A stretch of 64,000 nucleotides of DNA from Rhineura floridana (GCF_030035675.1 NC_084499.1:20129953-20193952), one strand, 5' to 3'; counted from the first letter of the stretch, positions 1 through 10,450 are shown. Program-made: numbers and translations. Notes: generated by a model not told the origin, from the letters alone.

Positions 1-903
1 GTCCCTCAAGGATCGGTATTGGGACCTGTACTTTTCAACTTGTTAATTAATGACCTAGAATTAGGAGTGAGCAGTGAAGTGGCCAAGTTTGCTGACGACA
101 CTAAATTGTTCAGGGTTGTTAAAACAAAAAGGGATTGCGAAGAGCTCCAAAAAGACCTCTCCAAACTGAGTGAATGGGCAGAAAAATGGCAAATGCAATT
201 CAATATAAACAAGTGTAAAATTATGCATATTGGAGCAAAAAATCTGAATTTCACATATACGCTCATGGGGTCTGAACTGGCGGTGACCGACCAGGAGAGA
301 GACCTCGGGGTTGTAGTGGGCAGCACTATGAAAATGTCGACCCAGTGTGCGGCAGCTGTGAAAAAGGCAAATTCCATGCTAGCGATAATTAGGAAAGGTA
401 TTGAAAATAAAACAGCCGATATCATAATGCCGTTGTATAAATCTATGGTGCGGCCGCATTTGGAATACTGTGTACAGTTCTGGTCGCCTCATCTCAAAAA
501 GGATATTATAGAGTTGGAAAAGGTTCAGAAGAGGGCAACCAGAATGATCAAGGGGATGGAGTGACTCCCTTACGAGGAAAGGTTGCAGCATTTGGGGCTT
601 TTTAGTTTAGAGAAAAGGCGGGTCAGAGGAGACATGATAGAAGTGTATAAAATTATGCATGGCATTGAGAAAGTGGATAGAGAAAAGTTCTTCTCCTTCT
701 CTCATAATACTAGAACTCGTGGACATTCAAAGAAGCTGAATGTTGGAAGATTCAGGACAGACAAAAGGAAGTACTTCTTTACTCAGCGCATAGTTAAACT
801 ATGGAATTTGCTCCCACAAGATGCAGTAATGGCCACCAGCTTGGACGGCTTTAAAAGAAGATTAGACAAATTCATGGAGGACAGGGCTATCAATGGCTAC
901 TAG
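1..903 (+). pseudogene. CR1-like ORF2: C-terminal reverse transcriptase and tail
   Basis: The frame holds the RT active-site region (FADDTKLF, about residues 28-35 of the visible part), the DLGVVV segment, the YKSMVRPHLEYCVQFWSPH thumb motif, and the C-terminal RLQHLGLFSLEKRRVRGDM block that is typical of the CR1 superfamily. It ends in a region with FTQRIVKLWNLLPQ and a final DRAINGY. One in-frame TGA at 562-564 interrupts it; the same frame continues directly after. It sits where CR1 proteins usually carry Leu, Arg or His before the PYEERL motif, so a CGA to TGA change is a simple explanation. A single stop over 900 bases suggests a fairly young copy, or one with little decay. Confidence 0.85.
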
Positions 904-1108
904 CCATGATGGCTGTGCTCTGCCACCCTAGTCAGAGGCAGCATGCTTCTGAAAACCAGTTGCCGGAAGCCTCAGGAGGGGAGAGTGTTCTTGCACTCGG
1001 GTCCTGCTTGCGGGCTTCCCCCAGGCACCTGGTAGGCCACTGTGAGAACAGGATGCTGGACTAGATGGGCCACTGGCCTGATCCAGCAGGCTCTTCTTAT
1101 GTTCTTAA
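1..1108 (+). mobile_element. CR1-like LINE, 3' half, cut by window edge
   Basis: The left edge falls inside reverse transcriptase. The reading frame opens at base 1 with the VPQGSVLGP segment and continues past the FADDT catalytic box. After the ORF ends at about 903 comes a 3' UTR with the CR1-type ending seen many times in this window (ACTAGATGGGCCACTGGCC, then CTTCTTATGTTCTT). The 5' part lies outside the window. It is the best preserved LINE here. Confidence 0.9.
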
Positions 1109-1416
1109 GATCCATGTCACCCCCACGAGTCCAATTTCAAAAGTCCCTTTCATAATGTGGCATTGACCACTCCCTGGATGCATGCCTTCCTCGAAGATTT
1201 TACCAGCCGTGATGGGCAGGGGTCAGGAGGGCATAGAGTTGACCTCACTGCCCTAAGTGGCCTCTCCAAATCCTCAGGCTGCAAGAACTGAAACCAGGCA
1301 GGGCTACGGAAGAAACACCTGCCCGAAATGCCAGAGAGCTGCTACAGGACTGAGCAAGATGGCTTCTATTTACTGAATTCTTTTCACAGGCATGAGGATT
1401 AGGATCTTTATTTTGG

Positions 1417-1540
1417 GGAGGGGCATAGCCCAGTGGTGGAGGATCTTCTTTGCATGCAGAAGTTCCCGGCCTCAGTCCCCAGGAGCATCTCCAGTTAAGG
1501 CAGGAAAAGAATTCCTGCATGAAACCCTGGACAGCTATTT
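1417..1540 (+). mobile_element. tRNA-Ala-derived SINE, diverged
   Basis: An A-box-like stretch (ATAGCCCAGTGGTGGAGGA) and an anticodon-loop-like CTTTGCATGCAGAAG resemble tRNA-Ala(UGC). The CATCTCCAG segment of the SINE body follows. The 3' end is lost where the next element begins. Confidence 0.75.
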
Positions 1541-1806
1541 AAAAAGGTAAAGGTGTCCCCGCACTTGTAGTGCGAGTCGTTTCCGACTCTTAGGGTGACG
1601 TCTTGCGACGTTTACTAGGCAGACCGTATATATGGGGTGGGATTGCCAGTTCCTTCCCCGGCCTTTCTTTACCCCCCAGCATATGCTGGGTACTCATTTT
1701 ACTGACCACGGATGGATGGAAGGCTGAGTGGACCTCGACCCCTTTTACCGGAGATTCGACTCCCTCCTTCCGTTGGAATCGAACTCTGGCCGTGAGCAGA
1801 TTTTGA
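1541..1806 (-). mobile_element. Sauria-type SINE with BovB-like tail
   Basis: Read on the minus strand it runs from a B-box-like GAGTTCGATTCC (near 1785) to a tail with GAGTCGGAAACGACTCGCA and a terminal CCTTTACC repeat unit. I recognise this as the layout of squamate Sauria SINEs, whose 3' ends are shared with BovB LINEs. The 5' tRNA head looks incomplete. It lies directly against the SINE on its left and an hAT fragment on its right, so this is a nested or stacked insertion. Confidence 0.7.
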
Positions 1807-1807
1807 C

Positions 1808-2025
1808 ATGCTGTGGTAGATGTTGTATGAGGCTTAATTGTATCTGTATTGCTTCTTCAATTTGTATTGCATTTTGAATTCTGTGGAGCGCAACCTGTAA
1901 ATCTGCAAAATGCAATGTAAGAGATCAAAGAAGCAATACAGATGCACTTTAAAAATATGAATATCTAACGGGCGGGCGTTCAGCCACCTGGGTGAAGCTC
2001 ACGGGCCGCGGTTTGGGAACCCCTG
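1808..2025. mobile_element. hAT miniature element, left end missing
   Basis: The right end reads GTTTGGGAACCCCTG, the same terminus as the fuller copies at 13784-14373 and 15265-15541. The inside has the same inverted AT-rich arms (GTATTGCTTC ... GAAGCAATAC). The left terminus was lost next to the Sauria-type SINE. Confidence 0.6.
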
Positions 2026-2807
2026 GCCCTAGAGAGCCCCCATCACTGACCCACCCACGCAGTTAAGATCTAAACTGCTGAGATGCACAAGGTATTGTTC
2101 AACTTCTCTCTCTTTTAATTCTTAAGTTGTTGGGTTGGGTGGGAAATCAAAATCAGGGTTATAGTACATGGAGAGGGTAGGGGCTTCCTCCCACCCCTAA
2201 AAACCATTGCCCTGGAAACAGTTGTTAGTCTCTGTGTAGGCACCATCTGGTCAGTTCAACCTTTTCAGAGGATGTAGGTGGGGAAACTTTGGCCATCAAC
2301 ACACGCCTCAAATCATGATTATTTGTGCTTAGTATAATGGCACCCCCCCCCAATTGGTGGTGTGCTCATCACCATCGCCACTTCTATCGAGGGGGGGAGC
2401 CTTTGGGCCACAGGCCAGTCTTAGCACACCAGAAGGGTCCAATTTGGCATGCGTGGCCTTGTTCCCCAAATCATGACCCACCTGTTAACCAGCTGCTGTG
2501 TCTGGGTGATGCCGGCAAGGGTGTGTGTGCGGGAGCCAGTCCTGCTGGGAGACTTTTTCGCCTGCAGGGGATGTGCTGGTCAGGCAAACCCCTTCCCCCA
2601 TCCCCTGGGCCAAACATTTAACAGGTGGACAGGATTGCCCATCCATCAGCATGATGGCAGATGATTGACAGGGTGGCCCTGCCAGTGTTACAGGCTGCTT
2701 ACAACCACCGCCATCATACTGCATTTAAAAATACACCACAATAGTCATTTGGTTGGGCCACTGGGCGCTGCTGGTGACTCGGGACTAGCATAGGCGAGCC
2801 ACATGCA
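2026..2807. other. Unassigned flank downstream of ASB6
   Basis: No gene or recognised repeat seen. A motif close to an RFX X-box (ATTGCCCTGGAAAC) lies near 2205. The 2,330-2,720 part has runs of G and C but no coding signal that I trust. Confidence 0.4.
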
Positions 2808-3589
2808 TTTATTCTCTTTCGATTTTAAGATTAAATTGAGTTTGGCAAGAAGCAGATAAAACTGAACCTCTACAATGTGTGGGGGTACAGGAGAGGGAGG
2901 CAGTATCCCTGTGTGGCTTTACCCAGAGGGAAGTTCCTCTTAAGCATTTATGCAACCTCATCAGGACTAGCATCTTCTCTCTTTTTTTTTTTAAAAAAAG
3001 GGAGAAGCGCCAAATCTGGAAAGCAAGGCACAATCTCACACACCAACATGTGTTTGCAGTTGTGGCACCCACCTTGGCACAGTATGTTGCTGCAGAGCGT
3101 TAACACCGCCCCTTTGCTCCTAATCGGTCTTTTGTCTTTAAAACACAAATTACAATGGTGCAGACACGTGTTGTTTTTTTAATGGCCTCGAGGAGCAGAT
3201 CTCATTCTCTCTCTCCCAGAAGCCAGAAGCTTGGAATGGGTGGCTAAGGAGTTGCTAGGGAGATTGGTCTAGAGGGAGGGAGGTCTCCAGCCTTCTGTGG
3301 ATGCTGAGCTGAATTCCTTTTGGTCGAGGTGCAGCTCGAAAAAAAAAAAAGGCTCCCCCCCCTTCCAAATCATCAGTGGCTTAGCTGCCGATTCTGAGCC
3401 ATCAAAAGTGGTAAGAAGTGAGGCAAAAGGCCAGCGTGAGCGCCGATGAGGGAATGACGCGGAAACACCACAGGTGATCGTTCTGTGAACTCTGCCAAGA
3501 CTGAACCAGTGCCCACCTCTACAGTTAGTTGGTCTGGACGATGAGAAAGCCTGGAGAGAGCGGCACGACTCGTCTTGGTCCACTCCAGC
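2808..3589 (-). other. ASB6: Probable ASB6 3' UTR with poly(A) signal
   Basis: Downstream of the ASB6 stop on the minus strand, the first canonical AATAAA I find is at 2813-2808. That gives a 3' UTR of about 0.75-0.8 kb. The end is an inference from the hexamer alone. Confidence 0.4.
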
Positions 3590-4266
3590 TCAGATGACCT
3601 CTTCCCCGGAAGTGCTCTGGTCAATGAGGAGATACCTTTTTAACCTGTCCGGCAGGGGCAGAGCCTTGACCTTCACCTCTACCGGCCAGGGCCTGAGACG
3701 CTGCCGCAGGTAGACCCGGCAGAGGTGCTTCAGACTGGGTGGGGAGTGCTCCCGCTGCTTCAAGGCGCTGAAGAGGGCCCGGATCTTCTCCCTGTGGAAG
3801 CGGCAGGTGCTCAGGTCGATCTCAAAGTTGCTCGGCAGCCGCAAGGTCTGCGCGCTTGACGCCATCATCTCCAGCGCCGCCTCGGCCTTCTGCAGGAGGT
3901 CAACGGAGAAGCTGTCGTCCTCGGACTCGCTCAGGTGGGAGCACAGCCGCTCAAAGATGATGTCGAAGCCCGACCAACAGGAAGGGCCATGGAGGGAGCA
4001 ATTGTAGGCCGCCCCCGACTCCAGGATGAAACGCAGGAGGGGGAAGTGGAGCCGGAAGCTCTTCAGGCAGAGGTGGGTGAGGGACTCGTAGGACGGGCAC
4101 TCGCTGGGGTTGGCCCCATGGGCCATCAGCAGCCGCGTCACCTGGAAGCAGAAGCGATTGATCATCCTGGCCTCTTCCTCGTCGCCTCCCACCGTCTCTC
4201 CGAGGAGGAAGATGATGAAAGTGAAGACCGAATCGCCATCTTTCGTTGTGGCCTTGACATTGGCTC
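3590..4266 (-). CDS. ASB6: ASB6 coding exon 6 with SOCS box
   Basis: Residues 200-424 and the TGA stop at 3592-3590. The acceptor is CCTTTCAG|GA. It begins GANVKATTKDGDSVF, holds the last ankyrin repeats (MAHGANPSECPS, LLRFILESGAAYNCSLHG), a helical linker, and the SOCS box at the C-terminus. The final residues (STSGEEVI) differ from human SVEDDI but keep the acidic character. Confidence 0.97.
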
Positions 4267-7200
4267 CTGAAAGGAGGGAGAGAAACAAAAAACACCTGGT
4301 TTATTGGTTTTTCAAGATGTACCCTCCTCAATTTATGACTTGCATAAAGAACTTTACATAAGGCCACATCCACATCATATATTTAAAGCATTACCATGCC
4401 ACTTTAAACAGCCATGGCTTCTTCCCCTAAAGAATCCTGGGAACTGTAGTTTGTTCAGGGTGCTGAGAGGAGGCTTGTCACTGAGCTACCATTCCTAGAG
4501 CGGTTTAACAACCAGTCCCTCTTCCCAGGGAACTCTGGGGATTGTAGCTCTGTGAGGGGAGTGAGGTGTGTGTGTGTCTCCCAACAATTCTTAGCACCCT
4601 TAACATACTACAGTACCCAGGATTCCTTGGGGGAAGCAGCCATGACTGTTTATTGCAGTATCATAGTGTTTGAAACGTACAGTGCAGATGAGGCCCGTAA
4701 GTTACAAGATGATTTTGCAATCGTACAATAAAAACAAACAGGTTTAAAAACAATACAAAAACAACAAAAGATTGCTTTTAAAACTATGCAAATAAATACC
4801 CCATGGCAGCGATCTGGAAAAAAGAAGTTTTCTTGTTTTTTTAAAATCAAGTTGGAAAAGCTTGTCAAAACAAATATTGTTTCAGGAAAGTACAGCTAGC
4901 GGGCACTGCCGTCTCCCAACAGGGGTGTTGTTCCACCACATTGAAATCCCTGCTTGGTTGTTGCGGAGTGAGTTTCTGATAGTTTAGGACACTGTTCTTC
5001 AACTCTGGCCCACTAAATGTTGTTGGACTATCACCCCAACATCTTTGGCCATTGGCCAAGCTGGCTGGGGTTGATGGGAGGTGTAGTCCAACAAGGTGTG
5101 GGGGAACCTTGGGGCCTCTAGATGTTGCCGAACTACAACTCCCATCATCCCTGCCCATTGGCCCTGCTTGGTGAGGCTGAAGGGAGTTGTAGTTCTCTGT
5201 CATCTGGCAACCTCACAGAAATGGCCCTTGTATATGGTGGCACCAACCCTCGGGACAGCCCACCCCCCTTCCGTTATTTTGGAGGCGCTTCAGTAAAAAC
5301 GCATTTGTTTGCTCAGGGTTTCCAGAAACACTGGTGCTATCCCCTTTCCGTTCCAATATCTGCGATGTGGGTATAAACCGCTTTTGAGATTTAATGAAAG
5401 TGGCACAGAAATATTACCAAAATCAAAACAAAGCTGGCCAAGGTTCCCCGGCACCTGGTTTAGACATTCCAAGGAGAGACTCTCCTGTGGAACGCAGGGG
5501 GCCTTGCCGGGCACATGAAGGATAAGAGGCTGTTCCTCTTGAGACACCGCATCCTTGCAGTGCTCAACTCCAGAAAAGAGCCCAGCTGCCCACAAAAAAA
5601 CCCAGGGCAGTCATTTTAGGGCCTGCATCATGCTGACAGCGTGCCACGGGTTGACCCTGGTTCACATCCCTGTCCCGAGACCTTGCACGGGATTCTGACC
5701 CTTGGGAAAGGAGGCTTCAGCACAGAGGACTATGGGGGAGGGGGGTGTCTCACCTCCTTCCAACAAAAGGCGGATGTTTTCCGTATTGTGGATCTGGACC
5801 CCGTCGCTGCTGGCCAGAGCGTGGAGTAAAGCTGTCTTTCCTGCAGGGAGAGAGAAAATGAGCCAGAACAGACTGTTAGAACGCGAGGAGTGCCCTGCAG
5901 CTAGAACTGGCCAAAGGGGGCGGCCATCTAGTCCAGCCTCCTGTTCTCACACTGGCCAACCAGATGCCCATTGTGGGAAGCCCCCAAGCAGGACCTGAGC
6001 GCAAGAGCACTCTCCCCTTGTTCGTGATTCCCAGCATCTGGTATTCAGAGGCAGAGTACCTCTGGGCGTGGAGGTTCCATTCGCAGCTATTGTGGCAAAG
6101 AAAAGCCCCGCTACATCAGCCACGGCGGCCCATCTAGTCCAGCCTCCTGTTCCCACGGCAGCCAGCCAGAGGCCCCAATGGGAATGCTGCAAGCAGGATC
6201 TGAGTGCGAGAGCAACCCCCCCCCATGGTTTCCAGCAACCGGCATTCAGAGGCCTTTGACAGTGGAGGCAGAGCATCACAGCTGGTAGCCACTGATAGCC
6301 TTACTCTCCAAGAATTTGCCTAATCCTCTTCAGAAGCCATTCCAGTTGGTGGCCATCGCTGCCTCTTGTAAATAGCAATGAGCATTTGCGGGGCATGCTG
6401 GCTGGAGCTGGCTCAACATCAGGAGGCCCACAGGTTCACCACCCCTGGCCTACAGGCTCACATCACAAAAAACTGGACCGTGGATAACGTAGCTCAGCGG
6501 CAGAGCAGCTGCTCTGCATGCAGAAGGTTGCGAGTTCAGTCCCCAAAGTCATCTCCAGGTAGGGCTGGGAATGTCCCCTGCCTTAGAGAGCCGCTGCTGC
6601 CAGTCAGTGCAGACAATACTGAGGTAGATGGACCAACGGCTTCGCTCGGTATATTTTAATTTAATAATAAATAAATATTTTGCACTTTGTAAAATGCACC
6701 ACCTGGCATAACGATAGTGGGCATTTATCCTAATAACCTAATAACACAGCTGCCTACGACTTATATTTTTAGGACCCACCTTAGTTTTCAATTGTTGTTA
6801 ACACTGTGTTGTGTGCTTGTTGTAACCCTCCCTGGCACCTCTGGGTGAAGGGCGGGCAATCAATCAATCAATCAATCAATCGGGGTGGGAGGGGACAGGG
6901 AAGAAGGCTGAGCCTGACCATGTTTATCGGCTGCGTTGATGTCAGCTCCGAGCTCCAAAAGGCGCTGCAGGCAAGGGAGGCGTTCCGGCTCTTCGCTAGC
7001 TAGGTCTAGAGGGCTGCTTTCGTGAATCTAAGGGGAAAAGGGACGGAAACCATCTATTATTGTTAGAAAGTTATTATTTACATTTATATCCCAGCTCTCC
7101 TCGAAGGAGCTCAAGGCGGCGTATGAACACGGTTCTCCCCTTCCCGATTTTATCCTCACAACAACCCTGCAAGGTAGGTTAGCCCGAGAGACAGCGACTG

Positions 7201-10200
7201 GCCCTCAAGGTCACCCAGTGAGCTTCATGGCCAAGCGGGGATTCGAACCCTGGTCTGCCAGGTTCCCAGTCTGACCCTTTATAAACGCTACGCCACACTG
7301 GTCCTCCACAATGTTTATTTTTGTTTTTGTCTTGGGAATGTTTTTCAACCCAAGGGCTGCATTCCCTTCTGCAACCCCACCCTAACAAGGATGTTCTCAG
7401 CCTTCCCACCCCCTCCCCCTGAAGGTGAGTCTGGCACCTTCACTCTGCAGTTTTCGTTGCATGCTGACAACACACCTCTTTACTTTGGCCTTTGATACTT
7501 GAGAGGTATATATAATTTTAGGGCACCCCCCCATTCTAGTGATTCTAATTTGTTTGATTATTTAATTAATTAATTAATTGATTAATTAATTAATTTGTAT
7601 CCCGCCCTTCCTCCCAGCAGGAGCCCAGGGCAGCAAACAAAGCACTAAAACACTTTAAAACTTCATAAAAACAGATCTTAAAATACATTAATACAAAACA
7701 GCATTAAAAACAATTTAAAAAACAACCTTAAAAAGGGTTAAAAACATTATTAAAAAACATATTAAACAATTCTGACACAGATGCAGACTGGGATAGGTCT
7801 CAAAAGGCTTGTTGAAAGAGGAAAGTATTTTAAAGTATTTTTTAAAAATGTTTTGTTGTAAATGGTTGCAACCTGCCCTGGGACTGTAGGGTGAAGGGCT
7901 GGTAATAAATCAAATTATTGTTGTTATTAATAATAATCCTACCCGGTCTCTTCGATTAATATCCGCTCCCCGCTGCACCAGGAGCTCAACCATGTCTGGC
8001 TGGTTCCGGAGCACTGCGATATGCAAAGCCGTGTAGTAAGTGACGGGATCTTTCAAAAAGAAAGGGGGGGGGGGAAAGAGGTGAAAAGCGACTTATTTAA
8101 GCCTCTATACCTTTCCCCACATTTGACACCATTTATTAATTACATTTATATCCCAGTTTTTCTCCAAGGGGCTCAAGGTGGTATGCATGGTTCTCCTCAC
8201 AACAACCCTGTGAGGTAGGATAGGGTGAGTGAGAGAGAGAGAGAGAGAGAGCAACTTAGCCTAAGGTCGTGCCCAGTGGGCTTCATGTAACTGAGTGGGG
8301 GATTTGAACCCTGGTCTCTCCCAGGTCCTCGTCTGACACTCTAACCACTACACCACACTGGCTCTCCTAGTCGGATTCCTAGGGGGAGCCATTTCCCTGC
8401 ACTGCAAGGCTGGTGTCAGGACAGATCAGAGGAGAGAGAGAGGCTTACCACTATTTGCATTTGCCCCGTAATAGGGGAGCCAGCATGCCAGAAAACATCC
8501 CCCCACCCACTTCCTCCCCATAGCCACCTAGCAGTCAGAGCCCCCCCACACACTGTCCAGCCAGCCTCGTCGGGAAGCGGCCATGTTGCTACGGAGACAG
8601 CCTATAAAAGGAATCATTGTGTGACATCATATACCTGCGACACCTAACGCAGGTCATCAGGGTCTCGGAACACTGAGACTCGGGGAGGAGCCTATGAGAT
8701 AAGGGCGGGGTTTGGAAAACCAGAAGGAGGAACCCAGTGATGGAGGGGTTGATGCCTAGGGGCAGCTGGTAGGGCAAATATTAGCTTGGCCCTGTGGCTT
8801 GCAGGGGGGCAGCCTAATGGACACAGGGTTGCAATGAATAAGTTCTTGTTTACTTAAACAAATATTGATTAAATATTTATTTAAATCAAACAAACTAATT
8901 GATTTAATTCAGATAAATCATATTTTTTTCATCTCATCTGGGTCTCAAAGCAGTTTATGAAAGCCAGGCAGAATTGCCCTCTTTTTGTCTTTGATACTGA
9001 ATAAAAATGGCACCACAGTGTCACCTACTGACAGAAGACCAACATTACAGCACCAACAAAAAGGAAGTGGGAGAGGACCATGTGGTCATTTGCATCCAGA
9101 AAAAGATGCATATTTTAACAAAAGCAAGAACTGTTCCCAACCCTAGTTTAAAAAAATAAAAGGAAAGGAAAAATAAAATTTACAGCCTTCGTAAAAATTC
9201 ACCCCCAAAATTTCTATCATCATTAAACCAACCAACCAACCAACCATGCAATAATGAGTATCCAAACCTATGCGGGAAGTGTTACCTATCCCACACTCCC
9301 ACCTTCAAAGAAGACGTCTGCTCCACCGTGCAGGAGGGTTTCGGCAGCATGGACCAGGCCCAGTTCGGCCACTTTCAGCAACGCATAGCTCACGCCTTCC
9401 TGGTAAAAGGGTGAATGGCCCTCTCTCTCCAGAAGATCATGAAGGGCCAGAAGTCTGCTGTCATCTTCAACCACATCGCTGGGACTTGAGATAAGAAGAT
9501 GAAAAATGACTGCAGGAGGCCCAATGTCAGGGCCGACGTTCCGTTTTATTTTTTTAAAAAAAATCTGCCATCTTTTTGGCACCTTTTGAAGACTTTCCTC
9601 TTACAGTTCTCTGGGAAGAGGGACTGACTGTTTAAACCACTCTGGGAATTGTAGCTCTGTGAGGAGAACAGGGGTCTCCTAATAACTTTCAGCACCCTTC
9701 ACAAACTACACTTCCCAGGATTCTTTGGGGGAAATCATGCCAGTTTAAAGTGGAATAAATGTATGGTGTGAATGTAGCCCCAAAGATCACTGATGAAAGA
9801 ATGTTGTTCAGCTGTGTTTTAGAATATTTTAACTGTGTTTTGCAATATTGTTGTGTTAACAACATGCCACAAGGGAACATAGAAAGGTGCCTTATATGGA
9901 GTCAGATCCTTGCTCCACCTAGCTCAGTATTGTCTACAGTGACCGGCAGCAGCTCTCCAAGATTTCAGATGTTGGGCAGTTGCCTCTCCCAACTCTACCT
10001 GGAGATGCCAGTAATTTACATTAAGTAATCTGGTGGTTTAAAAAAAGGGTGCAAGGGATCATATAGATTCCCAATTTCCTTATCTTTAAAGCTGGTTACC
10101 TCTCCAGCGTTTCCTGCCGTTCAGGATCCTGCAAGCCCAAACATCCCAAGATCTCGTCAACCAACGGCTGGTACTCAAAGATGATCCGGCGGAAGCCGTG

Positions 10201-10212
10201 GAGAAAGGGCAT
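3590..10212 (-). CDS. ASB6: ASB6, ankyrin repeat and SOCS box protein 6 (six exons)
   Basis: Coding segments, in order on the minus strand: 10212-10100, 9484-9303, 8049-7943, 7027-6919, 5840-5754, 4266-3590. Total is 1,275 nt, or 424 residues plus stop; the human protein is 421 residues as I recall. All introns are GT-AG with matching phases (2, 1, 0, 1, 1). The N-terminus MPFLHGFRRIIFEY is near identical to mammalian ASB6. About six ankyrin-type repeats span residues ~65-305. A C-terminal SOCS box (~372-416) has a BC box (LKHLCRVYLRQRL) for Elongin B/C and a Cul5-box-like LPLP at ~403-406. Family knowledge: ASB proteins are substrate receptors of Cullin-5 E3 ubiquitin ligases in the cytosol, and ASB6 has been linked to insulin-signalling adaptors. 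I see no frameshift or stop; the gene looks intact. The start is fixed by the conserved MPFLHG. Confidence 0.96.
4362..4696. mobile_element. Foldback miniature element, family A (ASB6 intron 5)
   Basis: The two halves are imperfect inverted copies: GGCCACATCCACATCAT at the left, and its counterpart as GTGCAGATGAGGCCC at the right. Inner blocks AATCCTGGGAACTGTAGT and CCCAGGATTCC mirror each other. No coding content. Related copies lie at 9605-9790 and 39343-39720. Confidence 0.75.
4975..5210. mobile_element. Two adjacent foldback elements, family D (ASB6 intron 5)
   Basis: Each unit carries ACTACAACTCCCATC and its inverse GATGGGAGTTGTAGT around a central TTGGCCA segment. The units overlap or abut near 5095. 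Other family D copies or pieces: 13010-13042, 14460-14600, 17795-17925 and 46450-46510; 29887-29996 has the same core. Confidence 0.65.
5754..5840 (-). CDS. ASB6: ASB6 coding exon 5
   Basis: Residues 171-199 plus one base. It encodes GKTALLHALASSDGVQIHNT through IRLLLEG. The acceptor is CTCCCTGCAG|GA and the donor GGAG|GTGAGA. This is an ankyrin repeat with a longer loop, as in mammalian ASB6. Confidence 0.95.
5890..6380 (-). mobile_element. Two CR1 3' ends in tandem (ASB6 intron 4)
   Basis: Both are in minus orientation, about 5890-6092 and 6100-6380. Each shows CATCTAGTCCAGCCTCCTG, the reverse of the CR1 3' terminus. Only 3' UTR and the last codons of ORF2 are present. Confidence 0.8.
6485..6655 (+). 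mobile_element. tRNA-Ala SINE monomer (ASB6 intron 4)
   Basis: GTAGCTCAGCGGCAGAGCA (A box) and GTTGCGAGTTCAGTCCCC (B box region) are followed by the CATCTCCAGGTAGGGCTGGG body and a TGCCAGTCAGTGCAGAC 3' region. Confidence 0.85.
6919..7027 (-). CDS. ASB6: ASB6 coding exon 4
   Basis: Residues 135-170 plus one base. It encodes IHESSPLDLASEEPERLPCL through ADINAADKH, the next ankyrin repeat. The acceptor is CCCCTTAG|ATT and the donor CATG|GTCAGG. Confidence 0.95.
7052..7307 (-). mobile_element. tRNA-head SINE, tail type A (ASB6 intron 3)
   Basis: On the minus strand it starts with GTGTGGCGTAGCG, has a B box (GGTTCGAATCC), then a body with TTGTTGTGAGGATAAAAT and an end in GGGATATAAATGTAAATA. The tail differs from the BovB-like tail of type B copies. 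Confidence 0.8.
7585..7840 (-). mobile_element. Retroposon 3' tail, A-rich
   Basis: TATCCCGCCCTTCCTCCCAG is followed by a long stretch of TTAAAA units and the words that recur at 11510, 24120, 62465 and 18190 (inverse). It looks like a non-LTR element 3' end; the family was not identified. Confidence 0.5.
7943..8049 (-). CDS. ASB6: ASB6 coding exon 3
   Basis: Residues 99-134. It encodes DPVTYYTALHIAVLRNQPDM through ADINRRDR, a canonical ankyrin repeat with the TALHIAV helix signature. The acceptor is TTGAAAG|AT and the donor CGG|GTAGGA. It was found by reading the minus strand, since the exon is too short to stand out as an open frame. Confidence 0.95.
8130..8369 (-). mobile_element. tRNA-head SINE, tail type A, with (GA)n (ASB6 intron 2)
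   Basis: Head at the right end (AACCACTACACCACACTGGC in plus orientation) and tail at the left. A (GA)n run at about 8231-8251 lies in the body. Confidence 0.8.
8570..8632 (+). promoter_or_regulatory. Promoter-like motif cluster in ASB6 intron 2
   Basis: Within about 55 bases lie a YY1-like GCGGCCATGTTG (8577-8588), an RFX X-box-like GTTGCTACGGAGAC (8585-8598), a TATA box TATAAAAG (8603-8610) and a CRE-like TGACATCA (8622-8629). Strand is taken from the TATA box. It could be an alternative start, a repeat's own promoter, or chance; no ORF follows it. Confidence 0.3.
9303..9484 (-). CDS. ASB6: ASB6 coding exon 2
   Basis: Residues 38-98 plus one base. The acceptor is CTTATCTCAAG|T and the donor GAAG|GTGGGA. 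It encodes the linker (SPSDVVEDDSR) and the first ankyrin-like unit (HSPFYQEGVSYALLKVAELG), ending at GGADVFFE. The linker is the most variable stretch compared with the human protein. Confidence 0.95.
9605..9790. mobile_element. Foldback miniature element, family A, partial (ASB6 intron 1)
   Basis: It holds the right half of family A: TAGCTCTGTGAGGAGAACA, CACTTCCCAGGATTCTTTGG and an end at TGTGAATGTAGCCCC. The left terminus is missing. Confidence 0.65.
9872..10018 (-). mobile_element. tRNA-Ala SINE, 3' part (ASB6 intron 1)
   Basis: In reverse orientation it shows TAGCTCAGTATTGTCTACAG, GGCAGCAGCTCTCCAAG and CTACCTGGAGATGCCAG. The tRNA head is absent. Confidence 0.75.
10100..10212 (-). CDS. 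ASB6: ASB6 coding exon 1
   Basis: Residues 1-37 plus two bases. The ATG is at 10212-10210 and begins MPFLHGFRRIIFEYQPLVDE; the exon runs to PERQETLE. The donor is AG|GTAACC. An open frame continues upstream of the ATG, but that part shows no similarity to ASB6 and has a splice acceptor within it, so the conserved Met is chosen. Confidence 0.95.
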
Positions 10213-10298
10213 TATTATTCTTGATTCCTCCAGGTTGCAGATAATCCAGAAATGGCTTCTGGTCACAGAGCCAGACACTAGTTCCCTTCCTGGCCTAC
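10213..10298 (-). other. ASB6: Putative ASB6 5' UTR segment with upstream acceptor
   Basis: Upstream of the ATG on the minus strand a pyrimidine-rich tract ends in TTTTTCTTTAG (AG at 10300-10299). The next bases could begin the exon at 10298. The area has no CpG island, so a separate non-coding first exon farther upstream is possible. Confidence 0.35.
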
Positions 10299-10344
10299 CT
10301 AAAGAAAAATTAACATTTTTTAAAAAAAAAATCAATCAGCATCA

Positions 10345-10450
10345 TTTTATTTATTTATTTTTATTTATTTGATGTATTAGTCGCCCATCTGGCTGGTTAC
10401 CCAGCCACTCTGAGCGACGTACAAAGCAAAAACATATAAAACATAATCTA
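10345..10450 (-). mobile_element. LINE 3' tail fragment
   Basis: It holds GTCGCCCATCTGGCTGGTT and GAGCGACGTACAAAGCAAAA, matching the 3' end of the longer LINE at 52205-52700. A (TTTA)n stretch precedes it. Confidence 0.6.

Noticed and set aside
8400-8790. Possible solo LTR around the TATA motif in ASB6 intron 2
   Set aside because: No TG...CA ends with a flanking duplication could be found, so no element is called.
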